64,000 nucleotides of DNA from Xenorhabdus indica. Lineage in GTDB: Bacteria; Pseudomonadota; Gammaproteobacteria; Enterobacterales; Enterobacteriaceae. The translations under genes and the position numbers were made by a program. Where the stretch lies: contig NZ_NKHP01000015.1 of NCBI RefSeq assembly GCF_014467235.1, positions 1 through 64,000 of the forward strand, in the 5' to 3' direction. The notes below the pieces were generated by a model that did not search any database, was not told where the DNA came from, and was given only the letters and a program-made list of their open reading frames with translations. Numbering within the stretch: the stretch's first letter is position 1; each line of letters opens with the position of its first letter. Below, one piece after another: positions 8,545 to 19,054 of the stretch.

Positions 8545-9700
8545 ACAAAATACAAAGATTGAAGCTACCCCATTTAAACCGAAAAAATCTGTTGCCTTAT
8601 CGGGTATTACTGCGGGTAATACCGCACTTTGTACTGTTGGAAAAAATGGTAAGGAGTTACATTACCGGGGTTATGATATTTTCGATTTAGCAGCCCATTG
8701 TGAATTTGAAGAAGTTGCCTACCTGTTAATCCATGAAAAACTCCCTTCCCGTGCGGAGTTGGCCGCTTATAAAACCAAACTGAAAGCATTGCGCGGTTTG
8801 CCAAGCAGTGTTAAGGCTGCGCTGGAAGCCCTGCCCGCAGTCGCCCATCCAATGGATGTCATGCGTACGGGTGTCTCCGTTCTTGGTTGCACTCTACCGG
8901 AAAAAGAAGATCATAATCTCCCAGGTGCCCGTGATATTGCTGATCGTTTACTTGCTTCCCTCAGCTCCATACTGCTTTATTGGTATCACTATAGTTATAA
9001 CGGACGCCGTATTGATGTTGAAACTGATGATGATTCTATCGGCGGCCATTTCCTTCATCTTTTGCATGGCAAAAAATCCCCCCCATCTTGGGAAAAGGCG
9101 ATGCATACTTCTCTGATCTTGTATGCAGAACATGAATTCAATGCTTCTACTTTTACCAGCCGCGTGATTGCCGGTACAGCCTCAGATATGTACTCCGCCA
9201 TTATTGGAGGCATCGGTGCCCTGCGAGGGCCAAAACATGGCGGTGCCAATGAAGTTTCATTCGAAATTCAGCAGCGTTATGACACACCAGATGAAGCAGA
9301 AGCCGATATTCTCAAGCGATTAGAAAAAAAGGAAGTGATCATTGGCTTTGGACATCCGGTTTATACCGTTTCTGATCCACGCCATAAAGTGATTAAAGAT
9401 ATAGCCCTGACCCTGTCCAAAGAAACAGGCACACTTCAAATGTTTCATATTGCGGATAGAATTGAATCTGTGATGTGGGATAAGAAAAAAATGTTCCCAA
9501 ACCTTGACTGGTTTGCAGCCGTATCGTATCACATGATGAGCGTTCCCACCGCTATGTTTACTCCACTGTTTGTTATTGCCCGTACTTCCGGTTGGGCTGC
9601 ACACATTATTGAGCAGCGTGTTGATAACAAAATTATTCGCCCTTCTGCCAATTATACCGGCCCGGAAAATTTGTTCTTTGTTCCAATTGAACAGCGCTGA
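8537..9700 (+). CDS. prpC: 2-methylcitrate synthase (PrpC)
   Basis: 387 residues, the length of PrpC-type citrate synthases. Condenses propionyl-CoA with oxaloacetate. The family motif [18 protein letters not shown] with its active-site histidine is present near residue 275, and [15 protein letters not shown] precedes it. The start overlaps the prpB stop and is preceded by GAGGTG. Hexameric or type II citrate synthase GltA is longer and differs here. Confidence 0.95.
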   Translation: MNEQNTKIEATPFKPKKSVALSGITAGNTALCTVGKNGKELHYRGYDIFDLAAHCEFEEVAYLLIHEKLPSRAELAAYKTKLKALRGLPSSVKAALEALPAVAHPMDVMRTGVSVLGCTLPEKEDHNLPGARDIADRLLASLSSILLYWYHYSYNGRRIDVETDDDSIGGHFLHLLHGKKSPPSWEKAMHTSLILYAEHEFNASTFTSRVIAGTASDMYSAIIGGIGALRGPKHGGANEVSFEIQQRYDTPDEAEADILKRLEKKEVIIGFGHPVYTVSDPRHKVIKDIALTLSKETGTLQMFHIADRIESVMWDKKKMFPNLDWFAAVSYHMMSVPTAMFTPLFVIARTSGWAAHIIEQRVDNKIIRPSANYTGPENLFFVPIEQR

Positions 9701-9772
9701 CACTGACTGATAATTACCTTTTAAATAGTACTAATTCATACCTTACATGCAATTTTTCGAAAAGGATTGATT

Positions 9773-11248
9773 ATGTCTACCTCTATTCCTGCTTCTACAC
9801 TAACTCCCGTTGTTAATGATCGTCCCGAATATGATCAGGTGATTGTAGATATCGTGGATTATGTCATGGATTACACCATCGTCTCCCCTATTGCCTATGT
9901 CACAGCCCAACACACATTTTTAGATGCATTAGGCTGTGGGTTAGAGGCATTGGAGTATCCCGCCTGTACCAAATTATTGGGGCCGATTGTGCCGGGTACA
10001 GTTGTCCCCAATGGTGCACGAGTGCCGGGTACTCAGTTCGAGCTTGATCCGGTACAGGCTGCGTTCAATATAGGTACTCTTATCCGCTGGCTGGATTTCA
10101 ACGATACCTGGCTGGCTGCTGAATGGGGACATCCGTCTGACAATATCGGCGGAATACTTGCTGTCGCTGACTGGCAGTCAAGAAATGCTGTAGCCCGTGG
10201 GGAACAACCACTCACTATGTGGGATGTATTTTCCGCCATGATTAAGGCATACGAGATCCAGGGTTGCTTAGCACTGGAAAATGCTTTCAATAAAGTCGGG
10301 CTGGATCATGTCGTTCTGGTCAAAATTGCTTCAACCGCAGTGATTGCTCAAATGTTAGGGCTGGATCGTGAACAGATATTAAGTGCCGTTTCACTCGCTT
10401 GGGTAGACGGTCAATCCTTAAGAACTTATCGTCATGCTCCCAATACAGGTTCCCGCAAATCCTGGGCAGCGGGAGACGCGACTTCCCGTGCTGTGCGTCT
10501 GGCCCTGATGGCACAAAAAGGTGAAATGGGTTATCCCTCTGTATTAACAGCTAAAACCTGGGGATTTTATGATGTCTTGTTCAACAGCGAGCCATTTCAA
10601 TTTCAACGCCCCTATGGCAGCTATGTGATGGAAAATATACTGTTCAAGGTTTCTTTCCCCGCTGAGTTTCATGCACAAACTGCGGTTGAAGCCGCCATGC
10701 AGTTGCATAATCAGTTGAAAAAATTCGGTAAAAATATCGAAGATATCGCCAAAATCACTATCCGTACTCATCAGGCTTGTATCCGTATTATCGATAAACA
10801 AGGCCCGTTACATAATCCGGCCGACAGAGATCACTGCATTCAGTATATGGTTGCGATTCCATTGCTGTTTGGTCGTCTCACCGCTACGGATTATGAAGAT
10901 GATGTCGCTAAAGATCCGCGTATTGATGCCTTACGGGGAAAAATAGTCTGTGTTGAAGATCCTGATTTTACGAAAGATTATCATGACCCGGAAAAACGCT
11001 CGATTGCCAATGCCCTGACTATCTCCTTCAACGATAACAGCCAGTTTGATGAAGTCATAATCGAGTTTCCAATTGGGCACAGACGACGGCGTGCCGATGG
11101 TATCCCCACTCTGCTGGAAAAATTTAAAACCAATCTGGCCCGACGCTTCTCAGCAAAGCAACAACAAAAAATACTGTCAGCATCCCTTGAACTGAACGAT
11201 ATCAAAGACACCCCGGTAAACGAATATCTTGATTTGTACGTTGTTTAA
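9773..11248 (+). CDS. prpD: 2-methylcitrate dehydratase (PrpD)
   Basis: 491 residues of the MmgE/PrpD family. Dehydrates 2-methylcitrate to 2-methylaconitate. Recognisable segments are [20 protein letters not shown], the [19 protein letters not shown] region (active-site aspartate and histidines), and [21 protein letters not shown] sits six bases before the ATG at 9773. No acnD or prpF is adjacent, consistent with the PrpD rather than the AcnD-PrpF type of methylcitrate pathway. Confidence 0.95.
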   Translation: MSTSIPASTLTPVVNDRPEYDQVIVDIVDYVMDYTIVSPIAYVTAQHTFLDALGCGLEALEYPACTKLLGPIVPGTVVPNGARVPGTQFELDPVQAAFNIGTLIRWLDFNDTWLAAEWGHPSDNIGGILAVADWQSRNAVARGEQPLTMWDVFSAMIKAYEIQGCLALENAFNKVGLDHVVLVKIASTAVIAQMLGLDREQILSAVSLAWVDGQSLRTYRHAPNTGSRKSWAAGDATSRAVRLALMAQKGEMGYPSVLTAKTWGFYDVLFNSEPFQFQRPYGSYVMENILFKVSFPAEFHAQTAVEAAMQLHNQLKKFGKNIEDIAKITIRTHQACIRIIDKQGPLHNPADRDHCIQYMVAIPLLFGRLTATDYEDDVAKDPRIDALRGKIVCVEDPDFTKDYHDPEKRSIANALTISFNDNSQFDEVIIEFPIGHRRRRADGIPTLLEKFKTNLARRFSAKQQQKILSASLELNDIKDTPVNEYLDLYVV

Positions 11249-11261
11249 TCTGCCTATTTTC

Positions 11262-11286
11262 AGCGGTTCTTATTTCAGGAACCGCT
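11262..11286 (+). other. Hairpin between prpD and prpE
   Basis: AGCGGTTC (11262-11269) and GAACCGCT (11279-11286) form a perfect eight-base stem 13 bases after the prpD stop. No U-run follows, so full termination is unlikely; an mRNA processing or stabilising role, or reduced read-through into prpE, is possible. Confidence 0.5.
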
Positions 11287-11328
11287 ATCCTTACGTTATG
11301 TTAGGAAAATACTGCGTTAGGAGAAATT

Positions 11329-13215
11329 ATGTCATTCAAAGATTTTTACCAACGTTCGATTAATGAACCCAACGCCTTCTGGGTAGAACAAGCCAAACGA
11401 ATTCATTGGCAGCACCCTTTTGCACAAGTTCTGGATCACAGTAATCCGCCTTTTGCCCGCTGGTTTTGCGGTGGAAAGACCAACTTATGTTACAACGCAT
11501 TGGATCGCTGGTTGGAAAGACAACCTGATGCTAAGGCACTGATTGCGATTTCAACAGAAACGAATACTGAACAAGTCTTCACTTACCAGGAGTTATATCA
11601 GGAAGTTAACCGGGCCTCCGCTATCATGCTTTCTCTCGGTGTCAAAAAAGGCGATCGTGTTGTGATATATATGCCGATGGTGGCAGAAGCCTTATTTATC
11701 TTACTTGCCTGCGCCCGTATCGGTGCTATCCACTCTGTGGTTTTTGGCGGTTTTGCTGCCCATAGCCTCGCTACCCGATTAGATAATGCTGAGCCAGTAC
11801 TAGTCGTTTCTGCTGATGCAGGCTCTCGTGGAGGAAAAATCATTCCCTACAAGCCATTGCTGGATGAAGCCATTGAATTAGCAGTACACACACCACGTCA
11901 TGTATTGATGGTCAACCGTGGCCTGGCAGAGATAAATTGGGTCAGAAACCGGGATGTGGATTTTGCCACCTTGCGACAATCCTATCTGGATGCAAAGGTT
12001 CCGGTAACATGGCTGGAATCCAATGAAGTTTCTTGTGTTCTCTATACATCAGGAACAACAGGAACACCCAAAGGTGTACAACGTGACGTTGGTGGTTATG
12101 CAGTAGCACTGGCAACATCAATGGAGATTATTTTTGGCGGTAAAGCTGGCGGTGTATTCTTTTGTACATCAGACATCGGTTGGATCGTCGGGCATTCCTA
12201 TATTGTGTACGCTCCGCTGATCGCGGGTATGGCAACTATTATGTATGAAGGTTTGCCCATCCGGCCAGATGCCAGTATTTGGTGGCAAATTGTGGAAAAA
12301 TATCGGGTCAACAGGATGTTTTCCGCACCAACGGCCATTCGAGTTCTGAAGAAATATCCTACAGATAATCTCTCTCAATACGATATTTCTTCTCTTGAAA
12401 CACTCTATCTGGCAGGTGAACCACTTGATGAGCATACTGCACGTTGGGTGACTGAAACCATTAACGTACCTGTGATTGACAATTACTGGCAAACAGAAAC
12501 GGGCTGGCCAATTATGGCGATAGCACGAGCACTGGATGATAGACCAAGTCGTTTTGGCAGTACGGGATTCCCGATGTATGGTTTTAACGTCAAATTGATT
12601 AATGAACTGACCGGACAGGAGTGTGATGACAACGAAAAAGGCATGTTGGTCGTCAAAGGCCCTTTGCCTCCCGGATGTATCCAAACTATTTATGGTGATA
12701 ATAACCGTTTTGTGAATACTTACTGGAAGCATTTTGATCAGCAAGTTTACTCCACTTTCGATTGGGGGATCCGTGATCGTGATGGTTACTACTTTATTTT
12801 GGGACGTTCAGATGACGTGATTAATGTTTCGGGGCATCGTCTGGGCACCCGGGAAATCGAAGAGTGTATCGCCAGCCATGAAGATGTTGCTGAAGTCGCG
12901 GTTATCGGTATCAAAGATGATGTAAAAGGACAGGCCGCAGTTTCCTTTGTCGTCCTCAAAGAAGGACGTGAAATTCAGAGTGCGGACCATTTTGCCACTT
13001 TGGAAAAATCACTGATGAGTCTGGTCGATAAGAAAATTGGCAGTGTTGGACGTCCGGCACGTATCTATTTTGTCACGCAATTGCCAAAAACACGTTCTGG
13101 GAAAATGTTACGCCGTACCATGCAGGCCATTTGTGAAGGTCGTGAACCCAGTGATATTGCTTTAATTGAAAATCCTGCTTCATTGGACGTAATACGAGAT
13201 GCGGTGTCTCATTAA
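11329..13215 (+). CDS. prpE: Propionyl-CoA synthetase (PrpE)
   Basis: 628 residues of the acyl-adenylate-forming family. Activates propionate with ATP and CoA, feeding PrpC. Motifs: YTSGTTGTPKG near residue 238 (P-loop-like), YWQTETGWP near 386, GRSDDVINVSGHR, and the C-terminal PKTRSGKMLRR whose lysine is the catalytic and acylation site in relatives. AGGAG lies eight bases before the ATG. It ends the prpBCDE operon. Confidence 0.95.
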   Translation: MSFKDFYQRSINEPNAFWVEQAKRIHWQHPFAQVLDHSNPPFARWFCGGKTNLCYNALDRWLERQPDAKALIAISTETNTEQVFTYQELYQEVNRASAIMLSLGVKKGDRVVIYMPMVAEALFILLACARIGAIHSVVFGGFAAHSLATRLDNAEPVLVVSADAGSRGGKIIPYKPLLDEAIELAVHTPRHVLMVNRGLAEINWVRNRDVDFATLRQSYLDAKVPVTWLESNEVSCVLYTSGTTGTPKGVQRDVGGYAVALATSMEIIFGGKAGGVFFCTSDIGWIVGHSYIVYAPLIAGMATIMYEGLPIRPDASIWWQIVEKYRVNRMFSAPTAIRVLKKYPTDNLSQYDISSLETLYLAGEPLDEHTARWVTETINVPVIDNYWQTETGWPIMAIARALDDRPSRFGSTGFPMYGFNVKLINELTGQECDDNEKGMLVVKGPLPPGCIQTIYGDNNRFVNTYWKHFDQQVYSTFDWGIRDRDGYYFILGRSDDVINVSGHRLGTREIEECIASHEDVAEVAVIGIKDDVKGQAAVSFVVLKEGREIQSADHFATLEKSLMSLVDKKIGSVGRPARIYFVTQLPKTRSGKMLRRTMQAICEGREPSDIALIENPASLDVIRDAVSH

Positions 13216-13255
13216 AAATGAGATTAATAAAAGTGAAATTCATTCCAATAACCAA

Positions 13256-13310
13256 CTTATTTTGTGGCAGGAAGCGAGATATTTACCTCTTTTCTGTCAC
13301 AAATAATAAG
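13256..13310. other. Imperfect inverted repeat after prpE
   Basis: CTTATTTTGTGGCAGGAA (13256-13273) pairs, with three mismatches or bulges, with the complement of 13291-13310. It lies 40 bases past the prpE stop and may end the operon transcript, though no strong U-run follows. Confidence 0.4.
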
Positions 13311-13500
13311 GCTGATATTTTTTAGTTAAAACACTATAAGAGATAAAAATCCCCCATAATAAATATACACGATATTTTCAAAATCACTTCCTTTGTTGGT
13401 TACTTTCATTTATCTCTTTCATAAAAATCGATATTCATTGAATATATCATATATATTATGATATATTTTATGAATTTTAAAACTAAATATGTAGAACAGC

Positions 13501-14448
13501 ATGAGTAAAATCATTATCAATGGCATTTCAGATAAAAATTTCATAGAAAAATATGCTTACGATTTTCAATATATAATAAATAGAAAAACAGATCTCGACA
13601 GCCTCTCAGAAAGATATTATCGTAAAGGAAAATCTTGTTGGGTCATGCAAACTTTAATTAACCTTAATTATTATTATGGAGATTGTCTAGACATTAGATT
13701 AACCAATAAAGCCCAAGATAATGCCATTAATATATTACACTATGATAACTTTAGTTCTAAGACTAAACCATGGAGAGGAAATACTATAGTTTGCCAGGCT
13801 GATCGTCCATCCGTTCACGGTGCTGATTATGTGATTGTGCAAAATCCCCTACAGGCTAAGAATGGAAAAATTTTCATCCCTCATTGGCCTCAGCCAGGAT
13901 TAAAACCAAGGGCAAAAAATAATGGTGAAATAAAAACTATTGGTTTTTTTGGACATGAAGATGCATTACCCGATTTCTTTTCAGACAAAACATTAGAAAA
14001 TGAGCTAAATTCAAGGGAAATTACTTTTATAAAATCGAACAAAGATTGGACTGATTATAGCAATATAGATATTGCTATAAGTTTTAGACGCGATTATACA
14101 AATATCATAAGAAAACCAGCCAGTAAACTCATCAATGCATGGAATGCAGGTTGCCCTGTTATTTGCGATGATGAACCCTCAATGAGAGCAATAAGGTTAA
14201 GTGAGTTAGATTATTTGATAGCAAAAACTCCAACAGAATTTATAGATGCAGTGGATAAATTAAGAAATCAGTCAAATTTATATTTATCGATGGTATCAAA
14301 TGGAAAAAAAAGATTTGAAGAATATAACCGAGAATCTACTGCTCAAAAATGGTTTCGTTTAATACAAGAAGTTTATAACAACAATCAAAATTCCAAAAAA
14401 GCTTCTCGATTCATTAAGTTTTACTTTCACAAATTAATATCACGTTAA
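13501..14448 (+). CDS. Glycosyltransferase-like protein (GT-B type)
   Basis: 315 residues, no signal peptide or membrane segment. The C-terminal half has the order seen in GT-B glycosyltransferases: a new domain start at KTIGFFGHEDALPDF, DIAISFRRDY, then KPASKLINAWNAGCPVICDDEPSMRAI, a typical nucleotide-sugar binding segment, followed by the terminal helices (NGKKRFEEYNRESTAQKWFRLI). The N-terminal half has QADRPSVHGADYVIVQNP. Base composition is lower in GC than the prp genes and there is no clear ribosome site. It is a single gene in an accessory patch; acceptor and sugar are unknown. Confidence 0.6.
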   Translation: MSKIIINGISDKNFIEKYAYDFQYIINRKTDLDSLSERYYRKGKSCWVMQTLINLNYYYGDCLDIRLTNKAQDNAINILHYDNFSSKTKPWRGNTIVCQADRPSVHGADYVIVQNPLQAKNGKIFIPHWPQPGLKPRAKNNGEIKTIGFFGHEDALPDFFSDKTLENELNSREITFIKSNKDWTDYSNIDIAISFRRDYTNIIRKPASKLINAWNAGCPVICDDEPSMRAIRLSELDYLIAKTPTEFIDAVDKLRNQSNLYLSMVSNGKKRFEEYNRESTAQKWFRLIQEVYNNNQNSKKASRFIKFYFHKLISR

Positions 14449-14689
14449 AACAAATAAATCAGAATAGGCTATTTGAAACTTTAACGATAAAAATGAATAA
14501 AAAAAGAGGGTTACCATATAACCATAGTTGAGGTTACCTTTATTCTTCTCATTTTAGCTTTTGTTTAATCGATGTTTAGCAGTACAGTATTACTATGCTC
14601 TTGTACTACATTTTCCCAGCTACTTTTACCCATTCCTGCTCCGTGCCAATGCGGAGCTTTTTTTTGATTCGCATCACGTTTAAGCCTGT
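14449..14689. other. Intergenic region before the IS1 remnant
   Basis: No gene is visible. Short inverted repeats occur (gggttaccatataaccat near 14508), and the segment from about 14637 may already belong to the decayed IS1 element. Confidence 0.35.
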
Positions 14690-14984
14690 CATCCTGGCAT
14701 GCAAGCGCGGATCATTGATATGGCGATGAATAACGTCGGTGTCAGAGATACCGCTCGCGTCCTGAAGGTCGGCATTAACACGGTCATTCGCACACTAAAA
14801 ACCTCACTCCCAGACAGATAACCACACTGCCTCTGGCAGGAAGTGATATCCAGATTATCTGTGAACTAGACGAACAATGGTCATTTGTCGGTAACAAGAA
14901 AAACCAACGCTGGCTCTGAATAGGAACATTCATTGAACGTGAATACTACTTTCTCTAAACGATCTAACCATTGGGTTCATGACC
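14690..14984 (+). mobile_element. Decayed IS1-family element (insA end, insB pieces, right end)
   Basis: The plus strand at 14701-14820 reads QARIIDMAMNNVGVRDTARV and then LKVGINTVIRTLK before a stop, matching the C-terminal part of IS1 InsA. It is followed in another frame by ICELDEQWSFVGNKKNQRWL and, after a gap, FIEREYYF, the N-terminal and extreme C-terminal parts of InsB. The right end ctaaccattgggttcatgacc (14964-14984) resembles the end of the second IS1 derivative at 38558-38578. The left end and most of insB are missing. Confidence 0.75.
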
Positions 14985-15177
14985 TTTTAAAGTTAATTTA
15001 AATTGAACTAATGATAAATTACTTAGTTATTAGTTGAAACATATTACTCACAAATAAATTAGCATTAACCTATAACTAATAAATATATAATGAAATGCAA
15101 ATACCATTTGCAAAATTAATTCACCACCATAAAAGATTGAGAAATATGTGATAACGCTTAAATTATTTCACAATTAA

Positions 15178-15348
15178 AACCAACAACAATTTAAAGAAAA
15201 TTTAACAGCATATGCGCCAACATATTTGTCAGAAATTCCATACAATAATGATGGAAAAAAATTAATATCAAAACTACATCGCGTAATTTTATCTGTTTTA
15301 CTTTCTTCTCCATTGTCATTAGAGATAACACTAAAACAAAATATATAG
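15178..15348 (+). pseudogene. Possible C-terminal remnant of an unknown gene
   Basis: An open frame without a start codon runs 56 codons from just after a TAA at 15175 to a TAG at 15346. Its composition looks protein-like (NLTAYAPTYLSEIPYNNDGK, then LHRVILSVLLSSPLSLEITL). A terminator-like hairpin follows about 250 bases downstream. No family was recognised, and the opposite strand holds an equally short open frame, so this is weak. Confidence 0.25.
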
Positions 15349-15600
15349 AGATAATGCTGTTTCATTCGCTACAGTTGTCTCTAAAAGAGTCCTGATAAAC
15401 TGGCTCAGGCTACAGAGATTTAATTAAAATCAAATCACTCATGCCTATAATATAATCAAAATTAAGTCACTTAGCAGTGCTTGACACCATAAAATTGCTA
15501 TGTTATCTATATATCCATCAGTCACATAAACACATGTTTTTTATATTAAGTCATAATCATAAAAAAATGATTATCTAGTTACTTATTATTAAAATATTAG

Positions 15601-15620
15601 CACCTCAATTATCCGAGGTG
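15601..15620 (+). terminator. Small hairpin with short T-run
   Basis: CACCTC (15601-15606) and GAGGTG (15615-15620) form a six-base stem followed by TTTGT. It may be the leftover terminator of a lost rightward gene. Confidence 0.35.
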
Positions 15621-15747
15621 TTTGTAAGGATATTATAGAGAGAAAATAAACTTGATAATTTAATTAAAGCAGTCAAAAAACCGTAACAGCGGAAATCAAC
15701 GCTGCAATTTATATTAGTCTTTATTTCAATAAACGCCAACATAATGG

Positions 15748-15777
15748 GAAAGTACAATGGTTGAAAATACAATGGTT
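15748..15777 (+). repeat. Tandem 15-bp duplication covering the txp40 start
   Basis: gaaagtacaatggtt (15748-15762) is followed directly by gaaaatacaatggtt (15763-15777). Each copy contains an in-frame ATG (15757 and 15772), giving two possible starts five codons apart. Confidence 0.85.
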
Positions 15778-16851
15778 ATAAAATCCATAACAACTTCGAG
15801 TGTAATACAATTAACGCCTGATGCTAGAGGTGAAGGTTATCCATCCGCTGAAAAACAAATAGCGGGAGATATAATACGTATACTAAACTTTAAGCAAACA
15901 GATGAAGGTCATACAGCAGCATATGGAATTGAATATCGAGCTAAAAAAGTAATATTAGCTTACGCTTTAGCGGTAAGTGGTATTCATAATGTCTCTCAAC
16001 TTCCAGATGACTATTATAAGAATAAGGATACCGCGGATAGCATTTATCAAGAATACATGTCTAATCTTTCATCTGCACTATTGGGTGAGAATGGTGATCA
16101 AATTTCTAAAGATATGGCAAATGGATTTCTCCAGAACGAACTGGATTTTGAAGGTGAATATCCTGAAAATACCTGGGATGTTCCTGGTCTTGAAAATAAG
16201 CCATTGAAAGATTATTTAGATGAAGATAAATTATTAGCGCTCTATTTCTTTGCTTCACAAGAAATCCCTCTGGAGGAAAATCAACAATCAAACGCGGCAA
16301 GATTTTTTAAATTAATTGATTTTTTATTTATCTTATCTGCTGCGACATCACTAGGAAAAAGGATTTTTTCAAGAAGTTTTTACAACGGACTAGAAACTAA
16401 ATCATTAGAGAATTATATTGGGAGAAAAAAACTTTCTCAGCCTTTCTTTCGACCACCTCAGAAGCTACCTGATGGCAGAATAGGTTATCTGGCCGGTCCA
16501 ACAAAAGGGCCTAAATTGGGTCCAGTAGCGTCGTCCACAACAGCACCGTCTAAATGGAAAGTTAGTTTGCAAAAACTTAGAGATAACAAATCCAAAAATG
16601 GATTTGCTAATATGGACGATGCTGCAAAGCAAAAATATAGCTCATTTATAAAAGAGGTACAAAAGGGTAATGATCCAATCACAGCAGCAAGAAATATTGG
16701 TACAGAAAGCGGCAGTAACTTCGAAAAATTGCAAGGTAGAGATTTATCTAGTATAAGGCTAAGCCAAAAACACAGGGTAACATTCATCAAAAATGACACT
16801 GACAAAATAATCGAGATTCAAAGTGTTGGTACTCATTATAAAAATTTGTAG
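15757..16851 (+). CDS. txp40: Insecticidal toxin Txp40
   Basis: 364 residues from 15757, or 359 from 15772; about 40 kDa, the size of the Txp40/A24tox toxins of Xenorhabdus and Photorhabdus, which kill insect larvae on injection. The start [20 protein letters not shown], the body ([60 protein letters not shown]) and the end agree with my memory of that family. The last 35 residues ([19 protein letters not shown], then [11 protein letters not shown]) resemble the closing strands of RelE/YoeB-type ribonucleases; this is inference. No signal peptide. The gene is alone in an AT-rich patch near IS remains, consistent with acquisition. Confidence 0.85.
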   Translation: MVENTMVIKSITTSSVIQLTPDARGEGYPSAEKQIAGDIIRILNFKQTDEGHTAAYGIEYRAKKVILAYALAVSGIHNVSQLPDDYYKNKDTADSIYQEYMSNLSSALLGENGDQISKDMANGFLQNELDFEGEYPENTWDVPGLENKPLKDYLDEDKLLALYFFASQEIPLEENQQSNAARFFKLIDFLFILSAATSLGKRIFSRSFYNGLETKSLENYIGRKKLSQPFFRPPQKLPDGRIGYLAGPTKGPKLGPVASSTTAPSKWKVSLQKLRDNKSKNGFANMDDAAKQKYSSFIKEVQKGNDPITAARNIGTESGSNFEKLQGRDLSSIRLSQKHRVTFIKNDTDKIIEIQSVGTHYKNL

Positions 16852-16892
16852 CCTGATTTATAGATGGTGATAAGAGAATACCTTTCCTCAAA

Positions 16893-16914
16893 GGTGACCG
16901 TCTAGGCGGTCACC
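16893..16914. terminator. Hairpin between txp40 and cptA
   Basis: GGTGACCG (16893-16900) and CGGTCACC (16907-16914) make a perfect eight-base stem with a six-base loop. It lies between the convergent txp40 and cptA genes. Only weak T-runs flank it, so a bidirectional terminator is plausible but not certain. Confidence 0.45.
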
Positions 16915-17019
16915 AAATTCGCTAATAAAACAGCTTATTACCATTCGCCAGTTCAGTAGTGATATATCTATTTCTTAGCCACAACAGATTCTCCACTCAG
17001 GAATAAATCTGTCAGATTT

Positions 17020-17472
17020 TCATGATCTTTCTGCCTTTTCTTTCCACAATTCTGTACTACGCATAATCTGGCTAAAACTACGCCAATCTTTAACCGACAT
17101 ACTATCCGATGCCACCCATAATCGAATATTAGGCCGATGGCGAAAACTTTCCGCTTGCTCAAAGGTACGTAAGGTGAGCATTATCCCATAACGGCTAAGC
17201 CACGGTGGTTGAGTCATTTTCCATCTTTCTTTCTGCCAGTATACCTTATTGCCACAAAACAGTATTAGTTTCCCCTGACACTGCATGATATTTCTCAGGC
17301 TCCTTATCCAACTCGCTACGATGGAGATAATGATCAACGGCAGAAGCCAGACATAAAAACTATTGGCAAACCACGGTGTTAATAGAGCAACCAGAAGAAT
17401 AATTCCATGCACGCCAGAGGAAAACAGGCGGGTTCGGAGAGATACTCTCAGTTCACTGTGCCACAGGACCAC
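17020..17472 (-). CDS. cptA: CptA/YgfX-family inner-membrane protein
   Basis: 150 residues. The start [23 protein letters not shown] and two adjacent hydrophobic segments (about residues 20-55) match CptA (YgfX), proposed in E. coli as a toxin that disturbs MreB and FtsZ polymers. The soluble tail contains [12 protein letters not shown] and LWVASDSM, also typical. It overlaps sdhE by 20 bases, in the conserved sdhE-cptA order. The toxin-antitoxin interpretation of this pair is disputed, since SdhE has a clear flavinylation role. Confidence 0.85.
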   Translation of the reverse strand: MVLWHSELRVSLRTRLFSSGVHGIILLVALLTPWFANSFYVWLLPLIIISIVASWIRSLRNIMQCQGKLILFCGNKVYWQKERWKMTQPPWLSRYGIMLTLRTFEQAESFRHRPNIRLWVASDSMSVKDWRSFSQIMRSTELWKEKAERS

Positions 17473-17719
17473 GAGCTTGGTTTCTGCGTTGAATCAATTG
17501 CACCATGTTGAAAAGCGCCTCATCTTCCGGGCGGCCATGATTCATCAGCCAATTGAAAAGATCAGGATCTGGACATTCCAGCAAACGAACAAAAATGCGT
17601 TTTTCATCATCATTCAACGAGTCATATTCATATTCAAAAAATGGCATAATAGAAATATCCAGTTCACGCATCCCACGACGACATGCCCAGTGAATACGCG
17701 CTTTATTGTCAATATCCAT
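17453..17719 (-). CDS. sdhE: Succinate dehydrogenase assembly factor SdhE (CptB)
   Basis: 88 residues, normal length. It promotes covalent attachment of FAD to SdhA and FrdA. The RGxxE motif needed for this is seen as RRGMRELD near residues 14-21, and [11 protein letters not shown] near 57 is characteristic. It is first in the sdhE-cptA pair and divergent from ygfZ, the usual enterobacterial arrangement. Confidence 0.93.
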   Translation of the reverse strand: MDIDNKARIHWACRRGMRELDISIMPFFEYEYDSLNDDEKRIFVRLLECPDPDLFNWLMNHGRPEDEALFNMVQLIQRRNQARGPVAQ

Positions 17720-18035
17720 GTTTAAAAAGCCTCTTGATTATTTTCATTCGTGCCATAGGGACGGCAATACCTATCATTGTAAAAACGTTATCACTGTAAA
17801 AACTTGTTACAGTAAGAACCTGTAATTATCTATGATTCTGGGCTGTTTTTCATCGTTGGTAACGATTGAACTGTTGGTATCTCTACAATATGCGAAAAGT
17901 ATCGCAATAAAAGGTATCACACCAATCTGCCAATAAACCTTCAACCAGCAAATAACAAAAATAACTCCTTTGCATTGAGCTTCATCTCTTTTACCATTAA
18001 CGTTATTTCTCAGATAGTTTATGGCAGGAGCTGTT
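17720..18035. other. Divergent sdhE-ygfZ promoter region
   Basis: About 315 bases. Contains several copies of a short (c/t)(a/t)(c/g)tgtaaaaac-like word (17776-17820) but no open frame or recognised operator. Confidence 0.4.
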
Positions 18036-19034
18036 ATGGCTTACCAAATTCCGTTTTCTGCACAATCTCCATTATCTTCCACAACACTTCCACTGACATT
18101 AATTTCCCTTGATGATTGGGCAATGGCCACCGCAACCGGGACTGATACAGAAAAATATCTGCAAGGTCAGGTGACCGCAGATATTAACTCCCTGGCTGCA
18201 AATCAACATGTACTATGTGCTCATTGTGATGCTAAAGGAAAGATGTGGAGCAATCTGCGGCTGTTTCATCGTGGAGAAGGTTTTGCCTATATTGAACGCC
18301 GCTCAGTATTGGATACGCAACTGGCTGAATTGAAAAAGTATGCTGTATTCTCCAAAGTGTCCTTTATCAAAGACGAAAAAAATATCTTGCTTGGTATCGC
18401 CGGAGTGGGAAGCCGGGAAGCACTGGCAACACTTTTTCCCATTTTACCTGATGCAGAAGCAACCGTTATCCAACATGAAACAACAACTATTCTTCATTTC
18501 TCTCTCCCTACAGAACGTTTTCTTTTAGTTACAGATAACACGACTGCAACCAAATTAGCCAAAGTGTTAGTTGAAAAATTTCAGGCACAATTGAACGATA
18601 GCCAGCAGTGGCTGGCGTTGGAGATTGAAGCAGGATTCCCCGTAATTGATGAAGCAAGCAGCGCACAATTTATTCCACAGGCTACTAATCTTCAGGCCAT
18701 CAAAGACAGTATCAGTTTCAAAAAAGGCTGCTATGCCGGTCAGGAAATAGTAGCACGTGCTAAATATCGTGGTGCTAATAAGCGGGCAATGTATTGGCTG
18801 GCAGGTAGCGCCTCTTCTCTTCCTGTGGCAGGTGATGAACTGGAATGGCAGTTAGGCGATAAATGGCGTCGGACTGGCTCAGTTCTCGCTGCGGTCAAAT
18901 TGGCTGATGACTCCGTTTGGGTACAGATCGTTATGAGCAATGATATGGAAACAGATAATGTATTCCGTATTCGCAACGATGAAGGGCATTCTCTCTCTAT
19001 TCAGGCACTACCTTATTCATTGGAAGAAAAATAA
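18036..19034 (+). CDS. ygfZ: Folate-binding Fe-S cluster protein YgfZ
   Basis: 332 residues of the YgfZ/GcvT-like family, which binds tetrahydrofolate and helps maintain certain [4Fe-4S] enzymes such as MiaB. The signature KGCYxGQE is present ([22 protein letters not shown], near residue 230), with the essential cysteine. [20 protein letters not shown] and LQGQVTAD near the start match E. coli. I chose the ATG at 18036 because CAGGAG lies eight bases upstream and it gives the E. coli-like N-terminus; an ATG at 18021 would add five residues. Confidence 0.95.
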   Translation: MAYQIPFSAQSPLSSTTLPLTLISLDDWAMATATGTDTEKYLQGQVTADINSLAANQHVLCAHCDAKGKMWSNLRLFHRGEGFAYIERRSVLDTQLAELKKYAVFSKVSFIKDEKNILLGIAGVGSREALATLFPILPDAEATVIQHETTTILHFSLPTERFLLVTDNTTATKLAKVLVEKFQAQLNDSQQWLALEIEAGFPVIDEASSAQFIPQATNLQAIKDSISFKKGCYAGQEIVARAKYRGANKRAMYWLAGSASSLPVAGDELEWQLGDKWRRTGSVLAAVKLADDSVWVQIVMSNDMETDNVFRIRNDEGHSLSIQALPYSLEEK

Positions 19035-19054
19035 TATTTGAGGTTTAGTTTCTT

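Larger units (their letters stand above)
14985..15756. other. AT-rich degraded region upstream of txp40
   Basis: About 770 bases with no intact gene. It contains a possible gene remnant (15178-15348) and a small terminator-like hairpin (15601-15620), both listed separately. The remaining sequence is low-complexity AT-rich DNA, as often seen in worn accessory islands. Confidence 0.5.

Noticed and set aside
12169-12744. 191-codon leftward open frame opposite prpE
   Set aside because: Antisense shadow of prpE, with no homology pattern or start signal.
15174-15365. 63-codon leftward open frame upstream of txp40
   Set aside because: Short, no ribosome site, odd composition, and the opposite strand looks at least as protein-like; treated as degraded DNA.
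17020-17719. cptA-sdhE as a toxin-antitoxin module of special interest
   Set aside because: The pair is conserved in enterobacteria, and SdhE has a well supported flavinylation role; ordinary here.
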